This document shows, piece after piece, positions 18,266 to 26,077 of a stretch of DNA of 45,914 bases. The stretch's first letter is position 1, and every line of letters begins with the position of its first letter. The DNA comes from Bacteroides sp. (lineage in GTDB: Bacteria > Bacteroidota > Bacteroidia > Bacteroidales > Muribaculaceae): assembly GCA_014802045.1 (NCBI GenBank), contig JAAVDA010000003.1:1-45914 (forward strand), in the 5' to 3' direction. The translations under genes and the position numbers were made by a program. The notes under the pieces are model-generated. The model worked only from the letters and a program-made list of their open reading frames with translations, searched no databases and was not told the DNA's origin.

Positions 18266-19210
18266 ATGCAACAGACATCTACCTCCGGTTCGTCTTACAG
18301 AGATAGCCTCAAATCACTCGACACCGAGGAACATATCGATCTCGCTTTCTATCGCCCCATCGGCTATATGTGGGCTTGCCTCGCACGTCGTCTCGGCATC
18401 AGCCCCAACGCCATCACCATAGCATCAATCTTTCTTGGCATTGCTGCCGGAGTGTTGTTTTACTTCAATAACATATGGATTAATGCCGGCGGAATGCTTC
18501 TTCTCATCTGGGCCAACTCATTTGACAGCGCCGACGGCCAGCTCGCCCGCATGACCCATCAATACTCACGCCTCGGACGCATACTCGACGGCCTCAGCGG
18601 CGACCTCTGGTTTCTGGCCATCTACATTGCCATCTGCCTGCGCGAGAACGTCACCTCCCACTTCTTCATGACCCACCCGTGGGTGATCTGGGTGGCCGCT
18701 GTGGTGACAGGGATATGCCACGCAAAGCAAGCCGCCATGGCCGACTATTACCGGCAGTTTCACCTCTTCTTCCTTAAAGGAGCCGAAGGCAGCGAGCTCG
18801 AACGCGCATTCTCCCTCAAGCGCAAGCTCGCAACCCTCTCCTGGAAAAGAAATTTCTGGCAGAAACTCTTTCTCACCGTCTATACAAGCTATACTCTTCA
18901 GCAAGAAGCCACATCTCCAGCCATGCAGAGCCTCCGCTCCGCGCTCGACAAACGTTTTCCCGACGGACAGATTCCTCTCAGCTTCCGAGATGATTTCCGC
19001 AGAGAGAGCCTGCCTCTCATGAAATATACCAACATACTCTCCTTCAACTGGCGCACTATAGCTCTCTTCACCGCCCTCTTCCTGCGGATGCCATGGCTCT
19101 ACTTCCTCTTCGAGCTCACTGTGCTCAACTTCCTTCTCATCATGATGGTGATCCGCCACGAAAGGATATGCCGTCGCCTGACCCTCGCTCTAAAAGATGG
19201 AAAATACTGA
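18266..19210 (+). CDS. Second CDP-alcohol phosphatidyltransferase-like protein
   Basis: A 314-residue membrane protein. The motif starts correctly (DSADGQLAR, eight residues, G, three residues, D) but the last Asp, the presumed catalytic base, is replaced: the segment reads LGRILDGLSGD, with Gly at that place and an Asp one residue later. It also has a long region (about 160-250) rich in charged residues between hydrophobic segments, absent from the first paralogue. It begins 110 nt after the acyltransferase gene and overlaps the HAD gene by 14 nt. It may use an unusual substrate or be inactive; a family-wide variant is possible. Confidence 0.8.
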   Translation: MQQTSTSGSSYRDSLKSLDTEEHIDLAFYRPIGYMWACLARRLGISPNAITIASIFLGIAAGVLFYFNNIWINAGGMLLLIWANSFDSADGQLARMTHQYSRLGRILDGLSGDLWFLAIYIAICLRENVTSHFFMTHPWVIWVAAVVTGICHAKQAAMADYYRQFHLFFLKGAEGSELERAFSLKRKLATLSWKRNFWQKLFLTVYTSYTLQQEATSPAMQSLRSALDKRFPDGQIPLSFRDDFRRESLPLMKYTNILSFNWRTIALFTALFLRMPWLYFLFELTVLNFLLIMMVIRHERICRRLTLALKDGKY

Positions 19211-19910
19211 CAGCATCAAAGGAATAATATTTGACTATGGCGGCACTATAGACAGCCGAGGCATGCACTGGAGCATCATCATAGGCGAAGGCTATCGCCA
19301 CGCCGGGCTCCATATAGACGATGACGCATTTCGCGAGGCCTACGTGTTTGCCGAACGTGAACTTGCCCGCACCCGCCACATACTTCCCGGCCACACTTTT
19401 CTCGACCTCATGCTCATCAAAATCCGAATCGAGCTGCAGGCCCTTGTAAGCGCCGGAGTTTTGGCCGAAGGAGATGCCGAGCGCTATATTGCCCCCATAG
19501 CCCGCTACTGTTACGACAGCGCGCGCACCACAATAGAAACCGTGCGCCCCACACTCCAAGCTCTGGCCGCGCGCTATCCGATGGTGCTCGTCAGCAACTT
19601 CTACGGCAACATCAACTCAGTGCTCGCCGATTTCAAGCTCGACACCTACTTCCAGACGGTGATTGAAAGCGCCGTAGTGGGAGTGCGCAAGCCCGACCCC
19701 GCCATATTCATGCTTGGTGTAGAAGCGCTCGGACTGCCCCCGGAGCAAGTGCTCGTGATAGGCGACTCTCTCAAAAAAGATATTCTGCCCGCACGCAGCA
19801 TCAGATGCCACACAGCCTGGCTCAAAGGCCGCGGCTGGACACCCGAAGAGGATTCCGCAACCGATCCCGACATCATCACCGATCTCTCCGAGCTAAAAAA
19901 ATTTCTCTGA
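19197..19910 (+). CDS. HAD-family hydrolase
   Basis: A 237-residue haloacid-dehalogenase-like protein. Motif I is FDYGGTID: the nucleophilic Asp is present, but the second Asp of the usual DxDGT is Gly. Motif II is LVSNFYGN (Ser-Asn), the Lys is in GVRKPDPAIF, and motif IV is VIGDSLKKDI. A helical cap lies between motifs I and II. The altered motif I may change the reaction from ordinary phosphatase activity. It is the last gene of the run before the 246-nt gap to the inositol-phosphate synthase, so it may act on an intermediate of the lipid pathway. Confidence 0.85.
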   Translation: MENTDSIKGIIFDYGGTIDSRGMHWSIIIGEGYRHAGLHIDDDAFREAYVFAERELARTRHILPGHTFLDLMLIKIRIELQALVSAGVLAEGDAERYIAPIARYCYDSARTTIETVRPTLQALAARYPMVLVSNFYGNINSVLADFKLDTYFQTVIESAVVGVRKPDPAIFMLGVEALGLPPEQVLVIGDSLKKDILPARSIRCHTAWLKGRGWTPEEDSATDPDIITDLSELKKFL

Positions 19911-20156
19911 TTTCGGGACATAGTTCATTTACATTTCATAACTATTCCGGCTGAATCACGCCCTCATTTTATCATATTTTGATTTTTGAGGATTGAATTT
20001 AGTTTAATTTTGCAAAATTAAGGGAAGATTAAATTGCAAATAATTTTGCATCTCAAAAAAATGGTGTACTTTTACGCACTTTTTTGAGGCAAGCCCGTGG
20101 CATGCCCATTCATCGACAAATATCAAAACCATAATAACCATCATTATTTAATGATT
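19911..20156 (+). promoter_or_regulatory. Probable promoter region of the inositol-phosphate synthase gene
   Basis: The gap is strongly A+T-rich. Two TAATTTTG boxes (20005-20012 and 20041-20048) match the Bacteroidota -7 element, and TTTG tetramers occur at 19978-19981 and 19985-19988, but the spacings to the first box (23 and 16 nt) are off the usual 19-21. Some promoter here is likely because the gene after it has a codon bias of a highly expressed gene (strong preference for AAG/AAC/CTC) and its own terminator. Confidence 0.4.
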
Positions 20157-21500
20157 ATGAACAAGACAAACGTTAAACCCGCGGACGGCAAGCTCGGCGT
20201 CCTCGTGGTAGGTCTCGGAGCTGTAAGCTCCACTTTCATGACCGGCGTTCTCATGGCCCGCAAGGGTCTCGCCAAGCCCGTTGGATCTATGACTCAGTAC
20301 GACAAAATCCGCGTGGGCAAAGGTGCCGACAAAAAATATCTCAAATATGAGGACATCGTTCCTATGGCCAAGCTCGACGACATCGTGTTCGGCGCATGGG
20401 ACGTTTATCCCGCCAACGCCTACCAGAGCGCAATGTATGCCGAAGTGCTCCAGGAAAAGGACATCAACCCCGTGAAAGACGAACTTGAGGCCATCAAGCC
20501 CATGAAGGCTGCTTTCGACCACAACTACGCAAAGCGTCTCAACGGCGACAACATCATGACCGACAAGACCCGTTGGGAAATGGTTGAACAGCTCCGCGAG
20601 GATATCCGCAACTTCAAGAAAGAAAACAACCTTGACCGCGTAGTTGTCCTCTGGGCCGCTTCTACAGAAGTCTATGTTCCCGTCGATGAAAAGACCCACG
20701 GCACCCTCGAAGCTCTCGAAGCTGCCATGAAAGCCGACGACAAAGAGCACATCGCTCCCTCTATGTGCTACGCTTACGCAGCCCTCAAAGAGGGCGCTCC
20801 CTTCATCATGGGCGCCCCCAACACCACTGTAGACATCCCCGCAATGTGGGAACTCAGCGAACAGACCGGCATGCCCATCGCCGGCAAAGACTTCAAGACC
20901 GGTCAGACCCTCGTGAAGTCTGGATTCGCACCCATCATCGGCACCCGCTGCCTCGGCCTCAACGGCTGGTTCTCTACCAACATCCTCGGCAACCGCGACG
21001 GCCTCGTGCTCGACGAACCCGCCAACTTCCGCACAAAAGAGGTTTCAAAACTCTCCACCCTTGAGTCTATCCTCGTGCCCGAAGAACAGCCCGACCTCTA
21101 CAACGCCAACTGCGGCGGCGCAGAAGAAGGTGGCCATCAGGGCTACTACCACAAAGTGCGCATCAACTACTATCCTCCGCGCAACGACAGCAAAGAAGGA
21201 TGGGACAACATCGACATCTTCGGATGGATGGGCTATCCCATGCAGATCAAAATCAACTTCCTCTGCCGCGACTCAATCCTTGCAGCTCCCCTCTGCCTTG
21301 ACCTCGTGCTCCTCAGCGACCTCGCTGCACGCGCCGGCCGTTCAGGCATACAGCGCTTCCTGAGCTTCTTCCTCAAGAGCCCGATGCACGACTACACCAA
21401 AGGCGAAGTACCCGTCAACCACCTCTTCCAGCAGTACACCATGCTCAAGAACGCAATCCGCGAAATGGGTGGCTACGAAGCAGACGAAGAAATCGACTAA
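20157..21500 (+). CDS. ino1: myo-inositol-1(3)-phosphate synthase
   Basis: About 447 residues from ATG 20157 (ATG 20151 is an alternative two codons earlier; the open frame to 20097 lacks family likeness). It converts glucose-6-phosphate to inositol-3-phosphate with NAD. The dinucleotide-binding segment GVLVVGLGAVSSTFMTG lies near the N-terminus; GAPNTTVDIPAMWEL, GKDFKTGQTLVKSG and LGLNGWFSTNILGNRDG are the conserved catalytic-domain blocks. It supplies the head group for the lipid genes upstream. It has its own upstream gap and a strong terminator, so it is probably a separate transcription unit. Confidence 0.95.
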   Translation: MNKTNVKPADGKLGVLVVGLGAVSSTFMTGVLMARKGLAKPVGSMTQYDKIRVGKGADKKYLKYEDIVPMAKLDDIVFGAWDVYPANAYQSAMYAEVLQEKDINPVKDELEAIKPMKAAFDHNYAKRLNGDNIMTDKTRWEMVEQLREDIRNFKKENNLDRVVVLWAASTEVYVPVDEKTHGTLEALEAAMKADDKEHIAPSMCYAYAALKEGAPFIMGAPNTTVDIPAMWELSEQTGMPIAGKDFKTGQTLVKSGFAPIIGTRCLGLNGWFSTNILGNRDGLVLDEPANFRTKEVSKLSTLESILVPEEQPDLYNANCGGAEEGGHQGYYHKVRINYYPPRNDSKEGWDNIDIFGWMGYPMQIKINFLCRDSILAAPLCLDLVLLSDLAARAGRSGIQRFLSFFLKSPMHDYTKGEVPVNHLFQQYTMLKNAIREMGGYEADEEID

Positions 21501-21524
21501 ACCGAATTTACCACAACCCATCAT

Positions 21525-21557
21525 AAAAAAGGCGTGTCACCCCGACACGCCTTTTTT
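21525..21557. terminator. Bidirectional intrinsic terminator
   Basis: An 8-bp G+C-rich stem GGCGTGTC / GACACGCC with a 5-nt loop is flanked by A6 on the left and T6 on the right, so it works on both strands. It separates the convergent inositol-phosphate synthase gene (+) and the WaaP-like kinase gene (-). Confidence 0.93.
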
Positions 21558-21577
21558 CGTCCGTAGGATCCGGGGGA

Positions 21578-22345
21578 TTATTTGCGGGAGGGGAGGAGTC
21601 GTTTGAGGGTGTGACGCACTCGGCGGGAGAGCTCGAATCGTTTCAGCTTGCTCTCTACTGCGGAATAGATGGTATTTTCATCCCAACCTCGTTGCCGGGC
21701 GTAGGCTTCTACTATCATCTTAAGGGAGGGACGCCAATGTGTGAGGCGCACGAGGTTGGTAATGCATCGGCGCCTGGAGGGCAGGTGGTCTTTGAATTTC
21801 GTCCGGTTGGTGTCGATGAGTATGAAACGGTCATTGCCAGAGGCTGTGTCGTCGTAGAGTATATTTGAGAGATTGAGGTCGCCGTGGAGTATGCCTTTGG
21901 CGTGAAGGGTGGCTATGAACCGCGCAAGCTCTTCGGCTATATCGGCCGGCGGGTTGGGATTGTCTGCAAACAGACCCATGAGCGACCTGCATTCAGACAT
22001 TCCACTCACGAAGTAGCATTGCTCAAGTGTGTTTCCGCTGGTAATGTCAATCATAGCTATCGGACGAGGTGTGCGAAATCCGAGCTCCTCTATCCTGATG
22101 CCACACTCATAGGCTTTTCTCGCTTTGGAGCGACGGGTGGCACGATAGGCTATCCGCTGAAAGATGTTGGGGCGCTTGTAGCGCTTCGCAACCCACATCT
22201 CGCTCCCCTCCGGAGCGGGAATTGCCTGCAAGGTGTTTCGTCCGGAATAGATTTGATGGCCTATTGTTCCGAAGGTGTCGGGAATCCGGGCTATGGCTGA
22301 TGAGTAGGTGCTATAGGCCGGGGCTGTAACCTGTGTGTGTTGCAT
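21578..22345 (-). CDS. WaaP/Kdo-kinase-family lipopolysaccharide kinase
   Basis: About 255 residues from ATG 22345, with the kinase-like core: YSGRNTLQAI as the glycine-loop-like start, the Lys of WVAKRYKRP, the catalytic loop HGDLNLSN (about 154-161) and the metal Asp in LIDTNRTKF. This family phosphorylates sugars of the LPS inner core (Kdo or heptose) in the cytoplasm. The frame is open 12 codons upstream, but the promoter's -7 box (22358-22351) lies inside that stretch, which rules it out as coding on this transcript. The mRNA should start at or within 2 nt of the ATG, so it may be leaderless. Confidence 0.88.
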   Translation of the reverse strand: MQHTQVTAPAYSTYSSAIARIPDTFGTIGHQIYSGRNTLQAIPAPEGSEMWVAKRYKRPNIFQRIAYRATRRSKARKAYECGIRIEELGFRTPRPIAMIDITSGNTLEQCYFVSGMSECRSLMGLFADNPNPPADIAEELARFIATLHAKGILHGDLNLSNILYDDTASGNDRFILIDTNRTKFKDHLPSRRRCITNLVRLTHWRPSLKMIVEAYARQRGWDENTIYSAVESKLKRFELSRRVRHTLKRLLPSRK

Positions 22346-22350
22346 AGTTG

Positions 22351-22382
22351 CAAAGTTACATAAAAACTCGTGAGCACACAAA
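22351..22382 (-). promoter_or_regulatory. Consensus Bacteroidota promoter of the WaaP-like gene
   Basis: On the minus strand TTTG (22382-22379), 20 nt, then TAACTTTG (22358-22351), a full match to the primary sigma-factor consensus. The ATG lies 5 nt after the box. The -33 TTTG is the end of the T tract of the terminator for the upstream FKBP gene. Confidence 0.85.
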
Positions 22383-22416
22383 AAAAGCGCCCGCCGCGGA
22401 TGAGTCTGCGGCGGGC
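22381..22416 (-). terminator. Intrinsic terminator of the FKBP operon
   Basis: A perfect 9-bp stem GCCCGCCGC / GCGGCGGGC (22389-22397 with 22408-22416) and 10-nt loop; on the minus strand it is followed by GC and a run of T. It lies 45 nt after the stop of the last FKBP gene. Confidence 0.9.
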
Positions 22417-22460
22417 ACTGCTTGTGTCTTTTTTCTCAGTGAGAAGATGGGTGGGTGTGC

Positions 22461-23366
22461 TTATTTAGAGGGAGTGATATCGAGCACTTCTACGTCGAAC
22501 ACGAGGGTTGAGCCGGGAGGAATCGAACCAACGGCATTGTTGCCGTAGGCAAGCGAAGCGGGGATGTAGAGAGTGTATTTCGCACCCTTGTTCATCAGCT
22601 TGAGGCCTTCGCCGAAACCGGGCACAACCTGTCCGACAGCAAAGTCTATGGGCTCGCCGCGATCAACAGAGCTATCGAACACGGTGCCGTCGATGAGCTT
22701 GCCGGTGTAATGAACCTTAATCTGATCGGTGTCGGTTGCATTAGCGCCGGTGCCGGGCGTCACAACCTTATAGGAGAGTCCGGATGCGGTGGTCTGTATT
22801 GAAGAGTCGGCTTTCTTTGCTTCTTCCACGAAGGCTGCTCCTTTAGCTTCGTTGTTGGCCGCCTCACTTGCACGGGCTGCCTGCTCGCGCTCCTGAGCAG
22901 CCATACGGTTCTGGTTCATCTTGCCCTGAGCTTCCATCATCAGCTTCTGGTAGATGCCCTGATCCATCTGCACAGCTGTGAGATTCATAGAGTCGGTCTT
23001 GAATGCTGCAGCGAAGTTGCGGTAAAGAGTTTCAGGATTAACCTCCAAACCATCGCGACCCATGCTCATGAGCTGCTGCTGGATATTCATAGCGATGCTG
23101 AGGCCATAGAAATAGGCCACATCAGAGGTGTCGGCCATAAGCACCTGCTTGAATCCGCGCAGGAATGATTCCTTTTCAAACTTCTCACGGTCGGGGGTGG
23201 GAAGAGAAGAGATGCGCTCAGCGCACATAGCGCCATTAGTGCGACCCATGTAGACGGCGAGAGAATCGACGAAGTTATCGGCCGATTCAGCCTGCGAGCC
23301 GTTATTGCAGCTCACCATAGGGAGCATCATTGCGGCAACACCGCAGGCCATAAGGATTTTCTTCAT
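22461..23366 (-). CDS. FKBP-type peptidyl-prolyl isomerase, lipoprotein
   Basis: A 301-residue protein with a lipoprotein signal (hydrophobic stretch ending MVSC, Cys20) so it is probably anchored in a membrane facing the periplasm or cell surface. An N-terminal FKBP dimerisation-type domain (about 30-180, helical, rich in Gln, Ala, Glu) precedes a complete C-terminal FKBP domain: KVHYTGKLIDGTVFDSS, then VVPGFGEGLKLM, YTLYIPASLAYG and FDVEVLDI. The Trp that floors the active-site pocket in classical FKBPs is Phe here (VPGF). Last gene of a three-FKBP operon, 36 nt after its neighbour. Confidence 0.93.
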   Translation of the reverse strand: MKKILMACGVAAMMLPMVSCNNGSQAESADNFVDSLAVYMGRTNGAMCAERISSLPTPDREKFEKESFLRGFKQVLMADTSDVAYFYGLSIAMNIQQQLMSMGRDGLEVNPETLYRNFAAAFKTDSMNLTAVQMDQGIYQKLMMEAQGKMNQNRMAAQEREQAARASEAANNEAKGAAFVEEAKKADSSIQTTASGLSYKVVTPGTGANATDTDQIKVHYTGKLIDGTVFDSSVDRGEPIDFAVGQVVPGFGEGLKLMNKGAKYTLYIPASLAYGNNAVGSIPPGSTLVFDVEVLDITPSK

Positions 23367-23402
23367 AATTTGTCTGTTTGTTTATTATAATGTTGGATAA
23401 TA

Positions 23403-24236
23403 TTATTTGGCACGGATACCGGTGACCCGCATATCAAACACGAGAGTGGCGTTGCCCGGAATCACTCCTTTTATTCCTTCCTCTCCATAGGCATGGGAAG
23501 CGGGGATATAAAGACGGTAGTGGCCGCCGGGCCGCATGAGTCTGAGACCCTCGCTCATGCCGGGCACCACACCGTTGACCGGGAGCTCAATAGATTCCGT
23601 TCCGGTGGAGTCAAATTCGGTACCGTCTGAGAGTGAGCCGGTGTAGGCCACCATCACAACATCTTCAGGTCCGGGAGTGTCTCCATTGCCCTCATCTATG
23701 GTCTGCAACACACAGCCCAGAGGGGTCACTACGGCTCCGGCAGCGGCGGCAGCACTATCTAAGAATGCCTGCTCCGTCTGGGGGTCGAGCTTTTGGGGGG
23801 TGGTGCCGACTCCAAGCATGCGTGAGATATAGGCTTCTCCCTCCTGGGGAGTGAAACCGAGTTCATTACCGGCAAAGGCGCTCTTGAGAGCCGCAAGAAA
23901 CTCTTTACGGTCCACACTCACGCCCATGCCTGACAAAGAGGCCAATCGTTCACGCAAAGCCGCTCCTTCCATGAGTCCGGTGAGCGTGGGGTCGGAGGGG
24001 TCGGCCTCCAGTCCTTTAGCGAGGCCTTCGTTGTAGGCCGGCAGATCGGCAGCAGCGACTCTTGCGGGCGTGGAAGCCGGGGCAAGATAGCGCAGCATCA
24101 CGGCAGCCAGCGCACGCGCTGTGGAATCGGGGGAGGCATCAACGCGACGACTCCCGGCCGCATGCGCGGTCAGGAGCGTCCCTGCCGCGAGTGCGATTAC
24201 GAGAGCGGGACGAAGCATCTTATCGAGCAGTTTCAT
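23403..24236 (-). CDS. FKBP-type peptidyl-prolyl isomerase, divergent, exported
   Basis: A 277-residue protein with a Sec signal peptide (residues 1-26, ending TAHA) and no lipobox. The N-terminal helical domain is followed by a C-terminal FKBP domain that is more divergent than its two neighbours: MVAYTGSLSDGTEFDSTGTE, VVPGMSEGLRLM, YRLYIPASHAYGEEG and VFDMRVTGI. The pocket Trp is Met. The Tyr, Phe and Asp of the active site are kept, so binding of proline peptides is possible but activity may be low. It lies 5 nt after the first FKBP gene. Confidence 0.9.
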   Translation of the reverse strand: MKLLDKMLRPALVIALAAGTLLTAHAAGSRRVDASPDSTARALAAVMLRYLAPASTPARVAAADLPAYNEGLAKGLEADPSDPTLTGLMEGAALRERLASLSGMGVSVDRKEFLAALKSAFAGNELGFTPQEGEAYISRMLGVGTTPQKLDPQTEQAFLDSAAAAAGAVVTPLGCVLQTIDEGNGDTPGPEDVVMVAYTGSLSDGTEFDSTGTESIELPVNGVVPGMSEGLRLMRPGGHYRLYIPASHAYGEEGIKGVIPGNATLVFDMRVTGIRAK

Positions 24237-24241
24237 CAGCC

Positions 24242-24868
24242 TCAGGCCTTCATCACCTTGATGAGTTCGACATCAAAAATGAGAGTAGCGTCCGGACCAA
24301 TCACGCCACCTGCACCATTGGGGCCGTAAGCGAGGTTGGAGGGGATAAACAGACGCCATTTAGCGCCTTCTTTCATCATCTGAAGAGCTTCGACCCATCC
24401 GGGGATAACCTGAGTTACGCCGAAAGTAGCGGGCTCGCCACGCTCCACAGAGCTATCAAACACTGTGCCGTCAATCAGCTTGCCGGTGTAGTGGACCATC
24501 ACACGGTCTGTTGCGGCAGGCTGGGGGCCATGACCCTCTTCGATAACCTCATACTGCAGGCCTGAGGGAGTGGTCTTCACTTCGGCACGCTTGCCGTTTT
24601 CGCCGAGGAATGCCTCACCGGCGGCCTTGTTTACCTTGGCCATCTCGGCGGCGGCAGCACGCTGCTTCTCCTCCATGGCGGTGAAGTAGACGCGGATTTC
24701 CTCCTTGGCTTCATCATATGTCATGCGAGGGGTTTCGCCTGAAAATACGGCGGCTACCCCGTCGGCAAAATCCTTCACGTCGATCTTTTCGATTCCGCTG
24801 CTGCGGAAATTGTTGCCCATACTGAGCCCGAGGGCATAGCTTAAACGGTCTAATTCTTTAGTTTCCAT
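24242..24868 (-). CDS. FKBP-type peptidyl-prolyl isomerase, cytoplasmic FklB-like
   Basis: A 208-residue protein without a signal peptide. The N-terminal dimerisation domain starts LDRLSYALGLSMGNNFRSSG, typical of FklB/FkpA; the C-terminal catalytic domain is canonical (MVHYTGKLIDGTVFDSS, QVIPGWVEALQMMKEG, WRLFIPSNLAYGPNGAGG), with the pocket Trp present. It is first in the operon and has a good promoter. The three genes look like local duplicates sorted to different compartments: cytoplasm, periplasm and lipid-anchored. Confidence 0.93.
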   Translation of the reverse strand: METKELDRLSYALGLSMGNNFRSSGIEKIDVKDFADGVAAVFSGETPRMTYDEAKEEIRVYFTAMEEKQRAAAAEMAKVNKAAGEAFLGENGKRAEVKTTPSGLQYEVIEEGHGPQPAATDRVMVHYTGKLIDGTVFDSSVERGEPATFGVTQVIPGWVEALQMMKEGAKWRLFIPSNLAYGPNGAGGVIGPDATLIFDVELIKVMKA

Positions 24869-24924
24869 ATGTCTTAAAATTTTGGTTTTGAGCCGGTTTA
24901 ACTTCTACCGGGCTTTGGCAGCCG

Positions 24925-24956
24925 CAAAGTTATGAAATATCGCGGTAAAGCTCAAT
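24925..24956 (-). promoter_or_regulatory. Promoter of the FKBP operon
   Basis: On the minus strand ATTG (24956-24953), 20 nt, TAACTTTG (24932-24925). One mismatch in the -33 box. The leader to the first ATG would be about 50 nt. The rest of the 24869-25158 gap holds no gene I can support. Confidence 0.7.
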
Positions 24957-25106
24957 AATTTAATTAAAATTAAAACATTGTCTTCATGCACAAGCCCTAT
25001 TATCGTATATATAACATCCGGGAGGGAGGGATGGTTGAAACATCTGCTTTGCAGCGTGTGGCAAAGAGAACTTGCGGCTACACCAGGCAGAGGGTGAATC
25101 GAAATA

Positions 25107-25133
25107 GGAATGGCCGCTTGATGCGGCCATTCC
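25107..25133 (-). terminator. Hairpin after the OmpA-type gene, possible terminator
   Basis: A perfect 11-bp stem GGAATGGCCGC / GCGGCCATTCC with a 5-nt loop lies 25 nt after the stop of the OmpA-like gene. On the minus strand it is followed by TATTTCG, only weakly T-rich, so termination is probable rather than certain. Confidence 0.6.
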
Positions 25134-25158
25134 GTATCTTATCCTATATAGGAGGATG

Positions 25159-26025
25159 TCAGTTATTGTCGGTGTCGGGAGCCTTATCGATAAGTTCGAG
25201 GAACTGGTCGAGCTTAGGAGTGATAATAATCTCTGTGCGGCGGTTGCGCTGGCGTCCGAGTTCAGAAGAGTTGTCGGATAGCGGATTATATTCTCCTCGG
25301 CCGGCGGCAGACAGACGTGACGGATTAACACCGAAATCTTTCTGAAGCACCTGCACTATCGATGATGCACGAAGAGCGCTGAGGTCCCAGTTGTTGCGGA
25401 TATTAGTGCGCGAGATGGGCACATCGTCGGTGTTGCCCTCCACGAGCACATCGTAGTCGCCATAGTCCTTGATAATCTTAGCGATTTTGCTAAGGGTTTC
25501 CATGGCGCGTGAATTCACCTCATAGCTGCCCGACTTGAAAAGCATATTGTCGGCCAGAGAGATGTAGACCACTCCCTTAAGCACCTTCACATCAACCTCG
25601 CGGAGCTCGTCGCGCGAGAGAGAGCGGGTGAGATTGTTGGTGAGCACCATATTGAGCGAGTCGCTTTTAGACTTCGCCTGAACCAGCTGCTTGATATACT
25701 GATTGGAAGCGTTAATCTCATCAACGAGTTTGGAGATATTGATGCTTCCCTGCCGGTTTTGCAGAAGGCTCTGATTGAGTGAGCCCTGCATGGCTTCGTA
25801 GTTGCGCTTGAGGTCGTCGTGATTGCGACGTGCTTCGGCAAGAAGAGTCTCAAGGCTGCGTGCGTTGGCACGGGATTCGGCGAGAGCCACCTGCGATGAG
25901 TTGTAGTCGGCGGTGAGCTGGTCATACCGGCTCTGGAGGGCAGCATACTTCTTGTTGGAAGTGCAGCCAGTGGCCACAAGAAGTGTGGCGGCGCCGAGGG
26001 CAATGATTGCTGAGCGGATGTTCAT
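25159..26025 (-). CDS. OmpA-family peptidoglycan-binding lipoprotein
   Basis: About 288 residues from ATG 26025. The signal ends in LLVATGC, a lipobox, and is followed by a coiled-coil of about 100 residues (repeated QSRYDQL- and LEAR-like heptads). The C-terminal half is an OmpA/MotB-type domain: FKSGSYEVNSRAMETL, GNTDDVPISR, NNWDLSALRA and GRQRNRRTEIII, with the Asp and Arg that bind diaminopimelate. It should tether the outer membrane to peptidoglycan. An upstream Met (26055) is in frame but would put ten polar residues before the signal. It is 52 nt after korB and could be in its transcript. Confidence 0.9.
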   Translation of the reverse strand: MNIRSAIIALGAATLLVATGCTSNKKYAALQSRYDQLTADYNSSQVALAESRANARSLETLLAEARRNHDDLKRNYEAMQGSLNQSLLQNRQGSINISKLVDEINASNQYIKQLVQAKSKSDSLNMVLTNNLTRSLSRDELREVDVKVLKGVVYISLADNMLFKSGSYEVNSRAMETLSKIAKIIKDYGDYDVLVEGNTDDVPISRTNIRNNWDLSALRASSIVQVLQKDFGVNPSRLSAAGRGEYNPLSDNSSELGRQRNRRTEIIITPKLDQFLELIDKAPDTDNN

Positions 26026-26077
26026 AGGTCGGAGTTTATTCAGACAATAAAACATTCAGATGAGACGAGAGGTTCAA

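Noticed and set aside
24984-25345. Paired frames on both strands between the FKBP and OmpA genes
   Set aside because: No domain likeness, they overlap the OmpA gene and the hairpin, and neither has a promoter.
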